Assembly: GCA_003512805.1 (NCBI GenBank)
Contig: DOOK01000063.1
Span: forward strand, 1-5,817
Origin: Erwinia sp.
GTDB lineage: Bacteria; Pseudomonadota; Gammaproteobacteria; Enterobacterales; Enterobacteriaceae
Direction of reading: 5' to 3'
Length of the DNA stretch: 5,817 nt
Numbering within the stretch: position 1 is the stretch's first letter; the number at the start of each line of letters is the position of its first letter. Made by a program: the position numbers and the translations under genes. The notes under the pieces are model-generated. The model saw only the letters and a program-made list of their open reading frames with translations. It was not told the DNA's origin and made no database searches. Shown piece after piece: positions 1 to 5,643 of the stretch.

Positions 1-44
1 ACACCACGACTACACTCTTTCCCTACACGACGCTCTTCCGATCT
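1..44. other. Illumina adapter left on the contig end (not genomic)
   Basis: Positions 12-44 are identical to the 33-base TruSeq read-1/P5 adapter, starting ACACTCTTTCCC and ending GCTCTTCCGATCT. Positions 1-11 look like a degraded copy of the preceding P5 segment (ACCAC..GA..CTACAC). The GATCT ligation end abuts the insert at position 45. This is untrimmed library sequence, so nothing upstream of 45 should be used to infer a gene start, promoter or flanking gene. It also shows that the left edge is the end of an assembly. Confidence 0.97.
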
Positions 45-1184
45 GCCGTCATCGATGCGCAGTCTTCCCAGCCCGTAACAGAATTGCAGGGTTATAGTGC
101 CGCCGGAGACGCGCTGCCGTCGTTAACGCCGCAGATGCCCGCGGTCGTTTTCTTTACCTCCGGCTCTACTGGCAAGCCTAAAGGCGTGGAGCTCAGCCAT
201 ATTGGTTATCAACGCTGGTTTGAAGGCGTACAGGAGCTGATGGCGGTTAAGCCGGACGACCGCGTGGCTTTAACCACCAATCACAGTTTTGATCTCTCGC
301 TGGGAGAGATCGTGCTCAGCCTGGTATCCGGCGCCGCGCTTTATGTACCTTCGCAAACGGTGGTGCGCGATCCTTTTTCGCTGCTGCCCTGGCTTGACAG
401 GCATAGCATCACCATCTGGCAGTCTGTGCCCTCGTTAATGCGGCAGATCTTGCACTTCTTTCCGCAAAGCGACGCGTTACGTACGCTGCGAATTATGATG
501 TTTTGTGGTGAACCTCTTGAAGTATCTCTGGTGGCCAAATTTCGCCAGGCGTTTACTCATACCTCAGCGCAGCCACTAAATCTTTACGGCCCTGTGGAAG
601 CTTCAGTTCAGGTCTCCTGGTGTTGGGCCTATGAATATCTGCACAGCGCATTAACCGTGGTGCCGCTTGGCAAGCCGCTAAAACATGCGCAGATCCAGCT
701 AGTTGATTTTGGCGAGGGCAGCCAGGAAATACAGGTCAGCGGAGAACATCTGGCCTTGCGTTATCTTGACGAGGAGAAAACGCGGCAGGCATTTATCGAC
801 CACGATCCGTCCCGGCCGCGCTATTACCGCACGGGGGATATCGGCGCGTTAAACGACAACGGCGATATTGAATATCGTGGACGCGTGGACGATCAGGTCA
901 AGATTAACGGTTACCGTATTGAGCTTAGCGAGATAGAAAAAAATATTATGGCACGTTTTGCGGCAAGCGATGCCTGCGTCATCCCGGTTTTAACAGAGGA
1001 TCGTTATGAACTGGCGGCCTTTGTGGTTGCTGAAAACCATGACAGTAAAGCCTTACGGCGAACGCTGGCCGAAACCCTGCCGGTTTATATGCTGCCCCGC
1101 CGCGTCTTTTTCCTTGATGCGTTGCCTCTGACAAGCAACGGCAAACGGGATAAGGTCAGGCTGAAAACGGAGTATCTGTCATGA
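45..1184 (+). CDS. Adenylate-forming amino-acid:carrier-protein ligase, 5' truncated
   Basis: ANL-superfamily adenylation enzyme, expected to activate an amino (or other carboxylic) acid as an acyl-AMP and load it onto a carrier protein in the cytoplasm. The frame is open from the adapter junction, so 379 C-terminal residues are present and roughly the first 100-130 of a ~500-residue enzyme are missing. The TTG at 84 is just an internal codon. Counting from the first in-window codon, visible motifs are the P-loop FTSGSTGKPKG (37-47), A4-like SFDLSLGE (81-88), FCGEP (153-157), A5 NLYGPVE (179-185), A7 YRTGD (261-265), A8 GRVDDQVKINGYRIE (279-293) and A10 LPLTSNGKRD (360-369) with the catalytic Lys at 367. 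The Asp of FDLS (83) matches the residue that binds the alpha-amine in NRPS A domains, which favours an amino-acid substrate. FDLS and FCGE resemble DltA. No fused carrier domain follows; a separate one is encoded two genes on. The stop overlaps the next start (ATGA). Confidence 0.93.
   Translation, partial: AVIDAQSSQPVTELQGYSAAGDALPSLTPQMPAVVFFTSGSTGKPKGVELSHIGYQRWFEGVQELMAVKPDDRVALTTNHSFDLSLGEIVLSLVSGAALYVPSQTVVRDPFSLLPWLDRHSITIWQSVPSLMRQILHFFPQSDALRTLRIMMFCGEPLEVSLVAKFRQAFTHTSAQPLNLYGPVEASVQVSWCWAYEYLHSALTVVPLGKPLKHAQIQLVDFGEGSQEIQVSGEHLALRYLDEEKTRQAFIDHDPSRPRYYRTGDIGALNDNGDIEYRGRVDDQVKINGYRIELSEIEKNIMARFAASDACVIPVLTEDRYELAAFVVAENHDSKALRRTLAETLPVYMLPRRVFFLDALPLTSNGKRDKVRLKTEYLS
1169..1172 (+). 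promoter_or_regulatory. Ribosome-binding site for the KAS III-like gene
   Basis: GGAG lies 8 bases before the ATG at 1181, inside the end of the ligase gene. It supports that start over the second in-frame ATG at 1187 and fits translational coupling through the ATGA overlap. Confidence 0.6.
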
Positions 1185-2134
1185 AAATGGGGGCGATAGG
1201 CTACGAACTCGGCGAGTTTCCCGTGGCGCTGGAAGACAACGTTTATCTGGCTAATGTGCGCAAGAGTCAGCTTTTTCTGAGAACCATGGGGTTTGGCCAC
1301 TACCATCGTACTGAACGTACGCTTGGCGCCTTATCGGAATGCGCTATTAAGAAAAGCTTCGCCAGGGCGGGCATTACCGCCGCGGAGGTCGATATCGTCA
1401 TTTATGCTTCCAGCACGTTTGGCGATCGGCACGGGGATGTCATTGATAAAGATGTAGCCAGCTGCCTGATTAACTGCGGGCTGGAGCATGTCTATCCCAT
1501 CGGCGTTTATCTTTCCCAGTGTAATAACTTTTTTGCGGCGCTGGATATCGCCGCACAGTATCTCAAAGGCGAAGAGGGTAAAACCGCGCTGTTGGTGTTT
1601 GCCGACAGGGTGTTGGATGAAACCACAAGGTTCAAAAATCTGGCTATTAACAGCGATGCGGCCGTGGCCTGTCTGGTGTCGACCCGCCCCGATAGTGAAC
1701 TGGAATTCGACGTCAAGGGCATCAGTAAACGAACCCGGCTGACGACCGGCGACATGATTGACCCGGTCAGTAACGCTATGGATCGCGAGATCCATAACAA
1801 TTATCTGGAAGGGATCCGTTACGTTTTTGATGACGCGCTCACTCAGGGACAGCTACAGCCGGAGAGCCTGCAACAAATTATTTGCCACAATTTCAGCTAT
1901 AGCGCCCTGCGACAGATCGCCAGCGCTATCAGCCTGGACGATAGTCTGTTTTACAAAAATAACATACCGGTATTTGGTCACGCCTATACCTGTGACAGCT
2001 TGATCAATCTTGACAGTTATTACCATGAAAACAATTCCACTGTAGATCATCAGAAGTATATTGCTGTTATTGGGACAGGATTATATTTCTGGGGAATGGT
2101 GGTTTTAAAACCGATAAAAAAGGAAAAAGCATGA
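1181..2134 (+). CDS. KAS III-like (FabH-fold) condensing enzyme or acyltransferase
   Basis: A 317-residue protein, the usual length for FabH-type 3-oxoacyl-ACP synthase III. The nucleophilic Cys114 sits in SQCNNFFAALDIA, where FabH has Cys112. His236 (ICHNFSYSALRQIA) matches the FabH HQAN histidine. The C-terminal GTGLYFWGMVVL (298-309) corresponds to the GGGFTWG strand. Where FabH has the oxyanion Asn in GN(T/S), this protein reads FGHAYTCDS, with His267 instead, giving a Cys-His-His set. That argues against housekeeping FabH and for a specialised enzyme: either a decarboxylating condensation or a transfer of an acyl/aminoacyl group from the adjacent carrier protein to another nucleophile. 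It overlaps the ligase upstream and the carrier protein downstream by four bases each, so the three are probably made together. The family call is secure; the reaction and substrate are inferred. The 3' end of the gene is more AT-rich than the upstream ligase gene. Confidence 0.88.
   Translation: MKMGAIGYELGEFPVALEDNVYLANVRKSQLFLRTMGFGHYHRTERTLGALSECAIKKSFARAGITAAEVDIVIYASSTFGDRHGDVIDKDVASCLINCGLEHVYPIGVYLSQCNNFFAALDIAAQYLKGEEGKTALLVFADRVLDETTRFKNLAINSDAAVACLVSTRPDSELEFDVKGISKRTRLTTGDMIDPVSNAMDREIHNNYLEGIRYVFDDALTQGQLQPESLQQIICHNFSYSALRQIASAISLDDSLFYKNNIPVFGHAYTCDSLINLDSYYHENNSTVDHQKYIAVIGTGLYFWGMVVLKPIKKEKA
2121..2124 (+). promoter_or_regulatory. Ribosome-binding site for the carrier protein
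   Basis: AGGA lies 6 bases before the ATG at 2131, within the last codons of the KAS III-like gene. It fixes the carrier-protein start. Confidence 0.6.
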
Positions 2135-2355
2135 TCGCTAAAGAGACGCTACTGGACATCTGGAAAGATACCGCTCAGCTTAAAGAGATCGATCCGGACA
2201 GAACGCTGTTTGACCTGGGGATGGATTCAATAAAAGTCATCGATATCTCAGAGTCTATTTTCAAATTAAGCGGCATCCGCCTCGAGTGGGAGGAGTTTAA
2301 CATTACCTCTTCGCTGAACGAGGTGTATGACCTGCTCAAGGTTAAGGCGGCGTAA
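2131..2355 (+). CDS. Acyl/peptidyl carrier protein
   Basis: A 74-residue free-standing carrier protein, the normal size for ACP/PCP/DltC-type proteins. The phosphopantetheine site is Ser33 in FDLGMDSIKVID (27-38), the classic (L)G(x)DS signature followed by a hydrophobic helix II. The rest is predicted to be a short helical bundle with no signal peptide. Its start overlaps the KAS III-like stop (ATGA). Together with the ligase two genes upstream, this suggests it is charged with the activated acid and presents it as a thioester to the KAS III-like enzyme. No phosphopantetheinyl transferase lies in the window, so a host enzyme or one encoded elsewhere would have to activate it. The short length and discrete gene resemble DltC or a dissociated NRPS PCP more than a modular NRPS domain; sequence alone does not decide between acyl and aminoacyl cargo. 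Confidence 0.94.
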   Translation: MIAKETLLDIWKDTAQLKEIDPDRTLFDLGMDSIKVIDISESIFKLSGIRLEWEEFNITSSLNEVYDLLKVKAA

Positions 2356-2358
2356 TTT

Positions 2359-2364
2359 TATAAT
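2359..2364 (+). promoter_or_regulatory. Possible -10 element upstream of the 198-aa gene
   Basis: A perfect TATAAT lies just after the carrier-protein stop and directly touches the left arm of the following hairpin. No good -35 is visible: the hexamer at 17-base spacing (2336-2341, TCAAGG) is poor, and there is no extended TGn. It could be a weak or activator-dependent promoter for the 198-aa gene and exporter, or chance in an AT-rich gap. Confidence 0.3.
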
Positions 2365-2386
2365 AAGGGCGACTCTTATCGCCCTT
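2365..2386 (+). terminator. Intergenic hairpin: attenuator or weak terminator
   Basis: AAGGGCGA (2365-2372) and TCGCCCTT (2379-2386) form a perfect 8-bp stem with a 6-base loop. The downstream strand is CCTATTTAAAT, only a weak U-tract, so full rho-independent termination is doubtful; on the - strand the flank is T/A-rich. Its position between the carrier protein and the 198-aa gene suits an attenuator or 3'-end stabilising element. The right arm could instead pair with the downstream ribosome-binding site. Confidence 0.5.
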
Positions 2387-2398
2387 CCTATTTAAATC

Positions 2399-2402
2399 AG
2401 GG
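2399..2402 (+). promoter_or_regulatory. Ribosome-binding site for the 198-aa gene, possibly occluded
   Basis: AGGG lies 4 bases before the ATG at 2407. It belongs to AGGGCG (2399-2404), which repeats part of the left hairpin arm and is complementary to CGCCCT (2380-2385) in the right arm. Pairing with that arm would hide the site. Confidence 0.45.
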
Positions 2403-2406
2403 CGTT

Positions 2407-3003
2407 ATGAGCAATTACATCGTAAGACTGGACGTTGAGCATCACCAGGCAGGTTTAGTGGCTATTGAAAAGCAGGGCAGCGCATTACAGCTTTGCTATA
2501 AAGATAAAGAGCAACGTATTGAGTGGAATGTGCCCGAACCCCTGATAGCTGTCGGCAGCGAAGAGGGGCATCTGTGTTTTACATTTAGCCTGGCGAACAA
2601 CGCACAGCTAAAGAAAAAGCTTTATTTTAACGACGGGACGTTTGGGTTTCGCATTCCGGATGGGATCAGCTACTTTCTGACCTGTGAAATAGCAGCATTT
2701 CCCTTCTCTTTTTACCAGGCGAGAGAAGGTTCCTGCATTACCTTCATTCATCCTGCGGCTACGGTTAATTTACAGGTTCATATAGAGAAAACCGTTTGTG
2801 AAGATGCGGCGACGAAGAAATATTTTACTGACTATACGCTTATCAGTGGTAACTTGCGGAAAACCTGTCGATTGTACGCCGGTGACGATATAGTCATTGG
2901 CGAATACTGGCTTTGCCAGAGTCCGAAAGCGACGTCCTGGCCAGTTTTTTTGATCAATAATCACGCTATGGATAAACAACAGGTAGCCCGTTTGTGTCCT
3001 TAG
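2407..3003 (+). CDS. Unrecognised 198-aa protein of the cluster
   Basis: I do not recognise this family. The protein has no signal peptide, no hydrophobic segment long enough for a confident membrane helix and no familiar catalytic motif. It is rich in aromatic and alternating hydrophobic/polar stretches (for example LYFNDGTFGFRIP and FPFSFYQARE), suggesting a mainly beta-strand soluble fold, and it has several cysteines. It starts 51 bases after the carrier protein and ends 40 bases before the exporter on the same strand, so it is probably part of the same pathway. Three sampled 60-base rows are 40-43% G+C, against 58% and 65% in sampled rows of the ligase and ATP-grasp genes, which suggests different ancestry or weaker codon selection. 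Candidate roles such as tailoring enzyme, accessory or immunity protein cannot be told apart here. The ATG at 2407 has an AGGG site 4 bases upstream. Confidence 0.75.
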   Translation: MSNYIVRLDVEHHQAGLVAIEKQGSALQLCYKDKEQRIEWNVPEPLIAVGSEEGHLCFTFSLANNAQLKKKLYFNDGTFGFRIPDGISYFLTCEIAAFPFSFYQAREGSCITFIHPAATVNLQVHIEKTVCEDAATKKYFTDYTLISGNLRKTCRLYAGDDIVIGEYWLCQSPKATSWPVFLINNHAMDKQQVARLCP

Positions 3004-3029
3004 CAATTTAAAATTCAAGTATGCGGTAT

Positions 3030-3034
3030 GGAAG
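3030..3034 (+). promoter_or_regulatory. Ribosome-binding site for the MFS exporter
   Basis: GGAAG lies 9 bases before the ATG at 3044. No other start codon exists in this frame between the in-frame stop at 2984-2986 and 3044, so the start is well fixed. Confidence 0.5.
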
Positions 3035-3043
3035 CGTGATGGT

Positions 3044-4243
3044 ATGAAATTATTTTTAAAAGGCACGGCGGGCAGGTTGTTTATCATAAACGGACTCACC
3101 GCTCTGTCTTATGCATTCATATTACCTGTAATGAGCACGTTTTTAGTCGAGGGGCTAAAGGCACAACCGACTTTTATTACGCTTTACAGTATTGGTTTTG
3201 CCACCTCGGGGATCGTTTTCAACCAATGGATGGGGAAAATGGTGGATCAGGGGCACAGCAATAAAAAGCTTTTTATCTGTTCCCTTATCGCTATCTTTTT
3301 GTCCGCCTTAGCTTTTTTATTATGTCACAATGCCTGGCAGGCCCTGTTGACGGGTCTTTTTCTTATGGGGCCGGGCAACGCTTCTGTACCGCTGCTGCTC
3401 TCTATGATCCGGCACTATTCCGTTAACGCCGGGGAAAACGCCACGCGTCTTAACAGCCAGATGCGGGCAGGCGTGTCGCTGGTGTGGATTGCCGGCCCGG
3501 CGCTGGCCTTTATTATGGCCGATGCCTTCGGATTTCGGTTTAATTTTATCGCCTCGGCTTTGCTGGCAGGCTGCGTCATTATTTATTCTGTCTTTATGCT
3601 GGATCCTGCGCAGGTGCAGCCCGTTAAGTCTGCTGTAAAAGAGGTCGGCCGCCGCGCCGTTCCGGCAGTGGTCTGGTTATTAGGGGGCGTAATCGTTTTG
3701 TCTAACCTCGCAAACCATCTTTATATTACAGCGATGCCACTTTATATCCTGCGCGAAATAAAATTACCCGGCTATTTCCCCGGCCTGTTGCTGGGAATGA
3801 CGGCTTTGCTGGAGATCCCGGTGATGCTTATCGCATCAGGATTATCCGAGCGCTACGGCAAATTTAAAGTCATGCTGGCCGGTTTTTGTTTTGGTCTGGT
3901 CTATTACTCGCTTCTGCAGCTGGCGGACTCCATGGTCACGCTGCTGCTGCTGCAGTGTTTTAACGCTTTATTTTACGGGGTCTTTGTCGGGTTAGGCGTG
4001 ACGATTATCCAGGAAGCGCTGCCGGAAAAAAGAGGCTTTTCCTCCGCGTTCTATTCCAACTCAATGCGGGTAGGAATGATGCTCGGGACTTCTCTTGCCG
4101 GCATCCTGGCGCAGCTATATAGCTTCAGGGTAGCGCTGTTGGCGCCTGTGGCATCCATTTCTTTGGCCGCGCTATTAATACTATGGGTAGCATTATCTTC
4201 TGCCTCCCAAAAATTAGACGTTGCCCGTGCAAATGATATCTGA
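3044..4243 (+). CDS. MFS efflux transporter, SetA/SetB (sugar efflux)-like
   Basis: A 399-residue inner-membrane protein of normal MFS length. Twelve hydrophobic segments can be traced at roughly 10-33, 45-63, 76-94, 98-122, 143-163, 167-187, 206-230, 243-266, 275-294, 297-322, 335-360 and 363-386. A motif-A-like loop, GKMVDQGHSNKK (64-75), follows TM2, and a half-repeat copy, GLSERYGKFK (266-275), follows TM8. The stretch LNSQMRAGVSLVWIAGPALAF (136-156) resembles the SNQMRAxxSLAWxxGP region of proton-driven SetA/SetB sugar exporters, which is the basis for the subfamily call. In this setting the likely cargo is the small product of the surrounding enzymes, so it may act in export and self-protection rather than sugar homeostasis; that is inference. 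It lies 40 bases after the 198-aa gene and is followed by a terminator, so it probably ends that transcript. Confidence 0.88.
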   Translation: MKLFLKGTAGRLFIINGLTALSYAFILPVMSTFLVEGLKAQPTFITLYSIGFATSGIVFNQWMGKMVDQGHSNKKLFICSLIAIFLSALAFLLCHNAWQALLTGLFLMGPGNASVPLLLSMIRHYSVNAGENATRLNSQMRAGVSLVWIAGPALAFIMADAFGFRFNFIASALLAGCVIIYSVFMLDPAQVQPVKSAVKEVGRRAVPAVVWLLGGVIVLSNLANHLYITAMPLYILREIKLPGYFPGLLLGMTALLEIPVMLIASGLSERYGKFKVMLAGFCFGLVYYSLLQLADSMVTLLLLQCFNALFYGVFVGLGVTIIQEALPEKRGFSSAFYSNSMRVGMMLGTSLAGILAQLYSFRVALLAPVASISLAALLILWVALSSASQKLDVARANDI

Positions 4244-4264
4244 ACCGACGTTATGTTTGTGCGC

Positions 4265-4299
4265 GCCGCCTGGTACCGAGCCACGGGCGGCCTCTTTTT
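4265..4299 (+). terminator. Rho-independent terminator after the MFS gene
   Basis: GCCGCC (4265-4270) pairs with GGCGGC (4286-4291). The inner TGG (4271-4273) can pair with CCA (4281-4283) around a 7-base loop with a 2-base bulge. CCTCTTTTT follows at 4291-4299. The GC stem with five terminal T residues, 21 bases after the exporter stop, is a convincing intrinsic terminator. It implies that the ATP-grasp gene depends on readthrough or its own promoter. Confidence 0.75.
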
Positions 4300-4319
4300 G
4301 ACAGAAGTTGCCATTTAAT

Positions 4320-4324
4320 GAGGG
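4320..4324 (+). promoter_or_regulatory. Ribosome-binding site for the ATP-grasp gene
   Basis: GAGGG lies 4 bases before the ATG at 4329. It favours that start over the upstream in-frame TTG at 4308, which would add seven residues and has no comparable site. Confidence 0.55.
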
Positions 4325-4328
4325 AAAG

Positions 4329-5573
4329 ATGGAAAGGAAAACGTTAGTGCTGGTGGGCTGTGGTAAAGAATTATACAGGAAGTACCTGCTGGAACAGATT
4401 GCTTCTGAATACCACGTCTGGCTTATTTCTACCGATGAGGTCACCTGGCAAAAACCGTTAATTCAGGGTTCGATAAAGGTGAGCGATTACGCTTTTGATA
4501 CGATCGTGACAGCGGTGGATAATCTTAAAAAAGATTTCCCTGTTCATGGCCTGATATGCTGGGACGAAAGATTTATCATGGTAACCGCCGACGTTGCCGG
4601 GCATTTTGGCCTGGCCTCAGCAGGCAAAGAGGGGATCAGGGGATGTCGGGATAAATCCCTCTCCCGACAACGATTATCCGAGGCGGGTCTGCTACAACCT
4701 AAAAGCCGGTTATGCCATACGCTGGCGGAAGCACAGGCTTTTGCCGACGCTACCCGCTACCCGCTGGTGGTAAAGCCTCGTGGCATGGGAGGCAGTATTG
4801 GCGTGGCGCTGGTAAAAAATCCGCAGGAACTTGTTTTACGTTTTAATGAAGCTGATGCTGTCAGTCATCAAGGGGCGGCAGATTTTCAGAACGGCGCCGT
4901 GCTTGAAGAGTATATTGACGGGCCGGAAATTAGCGTTGACGGCAAGATAATCGATGGATGCTACCAGCCCATGTTTGTGGCAAGAAAGCGCATCGGTCTT
5001 GAACCGCATTTTGAAGAGCTGGGGCATACGCTTAGCTATAACGATCCGCTGCTGAGCGATGAAAATTTACTTACCGTGCTGGCCTCGGCGCATCAAGCGA
5101 TTGAATTTAAAAATGGCGTAACGCATACCGAGTTGAAAATAACGCCGAAGGGTTTCCTGATTATCGAAATCAACGGGCGTCTGGGTGGCGATCTGATCCC
5201 CTGGCTTGCCACGCTTGCGATGGGTATAGCGCCCGGATTGATTGCGGGCAGGATTGCCTGCGGCGATCCCGTCGATGCCGTCGTGCCGAAAAAAAATCTC
5301 AATGCGGCGATTAGCTTTAAATATCCGGAATTCGATATGACGGTGGATGGGGTTACGCTGCCAGCGCCGGAAATTACCTGGGATGCGCAAACTTATTGCG
5401 TACAGCTGGCTTATCCGGGCGATAAACTGGCGCGGCCGCCGTCCGGCTACGTTGCCCGCGCGGCTTATTCATTATCTGTTTTTAACGAGGGCGTAGAGGG
5501 TGACAGGCTGTGCCGACAGCTGCTGGAGGCGGTGACGGTTACCGGCTCGCCGCTTACCGAACCCGTACTTTGA
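4329..5573 (+). CDS. ATP-grasp carboxylate-amine ligase
   Basis: A 414-residue cytoplasmic protein with ATP-grasp architecture: an N-terminal Rossmann-like pre-domain (LVLVGCGKELYRKYL, 6-20), the ATP-grasp core from about 105, and a C-terminal domain after about 320. Visible landmarks are CRDKS with Lys109, YPLVVKPRGMGGSIGVA (144-160) with Lys149 and the glycine-rich loop, the hinge VLEEYIDGPE (191-200), and THTELK...LIIEINGRLGGD (265-288). In the last block Glu268, Glu280 and Asn282 would hold Mg-ATP, and Arg284 lies in the substrate region. The family activates a carboxylate as an acyl phosphate for attack by an amine; size and motifs resemble BacD/DdaF-like L-amino-acid ligases that make dipeptides and amides. 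With the carrier system upstream, it plausibly attaches an amino acid to the pathway intermediate. A terminator separates it from the exporter, so it may be transcribed separately. Family sure; substrate unknown. Confidence 0.9.
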   Translation: MERKTLVLVGCGKELYRKYLLEQIASEYHVWLISTDEVTWQKPLIQGSIKVSDYAFDTIVTAVDNLKKDFPVHGLICWDERFIMVTADVAGHFGLASAGKEGIRGCRDKSLSRQRLSEAGLLQPKSRLCHTLAEAQAFADATRYPLVVKPRGMGGSIGVALVKNPQELVLRFNEADAVSHQGAADFQNGAVLEEYIDGPEISVDGKIIDGCYQPMFVARKRIGLEPHFEELGHTLSYNDPLLSDENLLTVLASAHQAIEFKNGVTHTELKITPKGFLIIEINGRLGGDLIPWLATLAMGIAPGLIAGRIACGDPVDAVVPKKNLNAAISFKYPEFDMTVDGVTLPAPEITWDAQTYCVQLAYPGDKLARPPSGYVARAAYSLSVFNEGVEGDRLCRQLLEAVTVTGSPLTEPVL

Positions 5574-5578
5574 ACGGA

Positions 5579-5602
5579 AAGCCTGCTTTTGCCGGCAGGC
5601 TT
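5579..5602. terminator. Hairpin after the ATP-grasp gene
   Basis: AAGCCTGC (5579-5586) and GCAGGCTT (5595-5602) form a perfect 8-bp stem with an 8-base loop, beginning 5 bases after the ATP-grasp stop. There is no T-tract on either side worth the name, so termination efficiency is uncertain, but the position fits the 3' end of that transcript. Confidence 0.5.
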
Positions 5603-5610
5603 GCCAAATC

Positions 5611-5643
5611 GGTTATTCACCGACGCCGCGCCGGTGAATAACC
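5611..5643. repeat. Perfect 12-bp inverted repeat between convergent genes
   Basis: GGTTATTCACCG (5611-5622) and CGGTGAATAACC (5632-5643) are exact reverse complements around a 9-base loop. With the preceding hairpin this gives two strong stem-loops between the ATP-grasp stop and the converging transporter stop. It is probably a shared bidirectional 3'-end or RNA-stabilising structure. It has no U-tract. Its symmetry could also suit a dimeric protein-binding site, though the position downstream of both genes argues against an operator. Confidence 0.6.

Noticed and set aside
1331..1795. Open antisense frame of 154 codons across the KAS III-like gene
   Set aside because: It lies fully within a well-supported gene, shows no recognisable motif and no ribosome-binding site, and looks like a codon-usage shadow. 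Shorter antisense frames under the other genes are dismissed for the same reason.
1181..2134. Housekeeping FabH of fatty-acid synthesis
   Set aside because: The FabH Asn is replaced by His, the GNTSAAS block is absent, and the neighbours are a ligase and an extra carrier protein rather than plsX/fabD/fabG.
4298..4303. A perfect TTGACA -35 hexamer just upstream of the ATP-grasp gene
   Set aside because: No -10 hexamer stands at 16-18 bases; the position at 17-base spacing is AGGGAA (4321-4326), and TTTAAT (4314-4319) is only 10 bases away. It also overlaps the terminator T-tract. Probably chance.
4308..4328. TTG at 4308 as the start of the ATP-grasp protein
   Set aside because: It adds seven unremarkable residues and has no good ribosome-binding site, while ATG 4329 follows GAGGG and gives a typical N-terminal strand.
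45..5573. Dapdiamide-type cluster (DdaG ligase plus DdaF ATP-grasp plus exporter)
   Set aside because: The ligase, ATP-grasp and exporter types are similar, but a KAS III-like enzyme and free carrier protein between them do not match my recollection of that cluster, and other dda genes are not visible.
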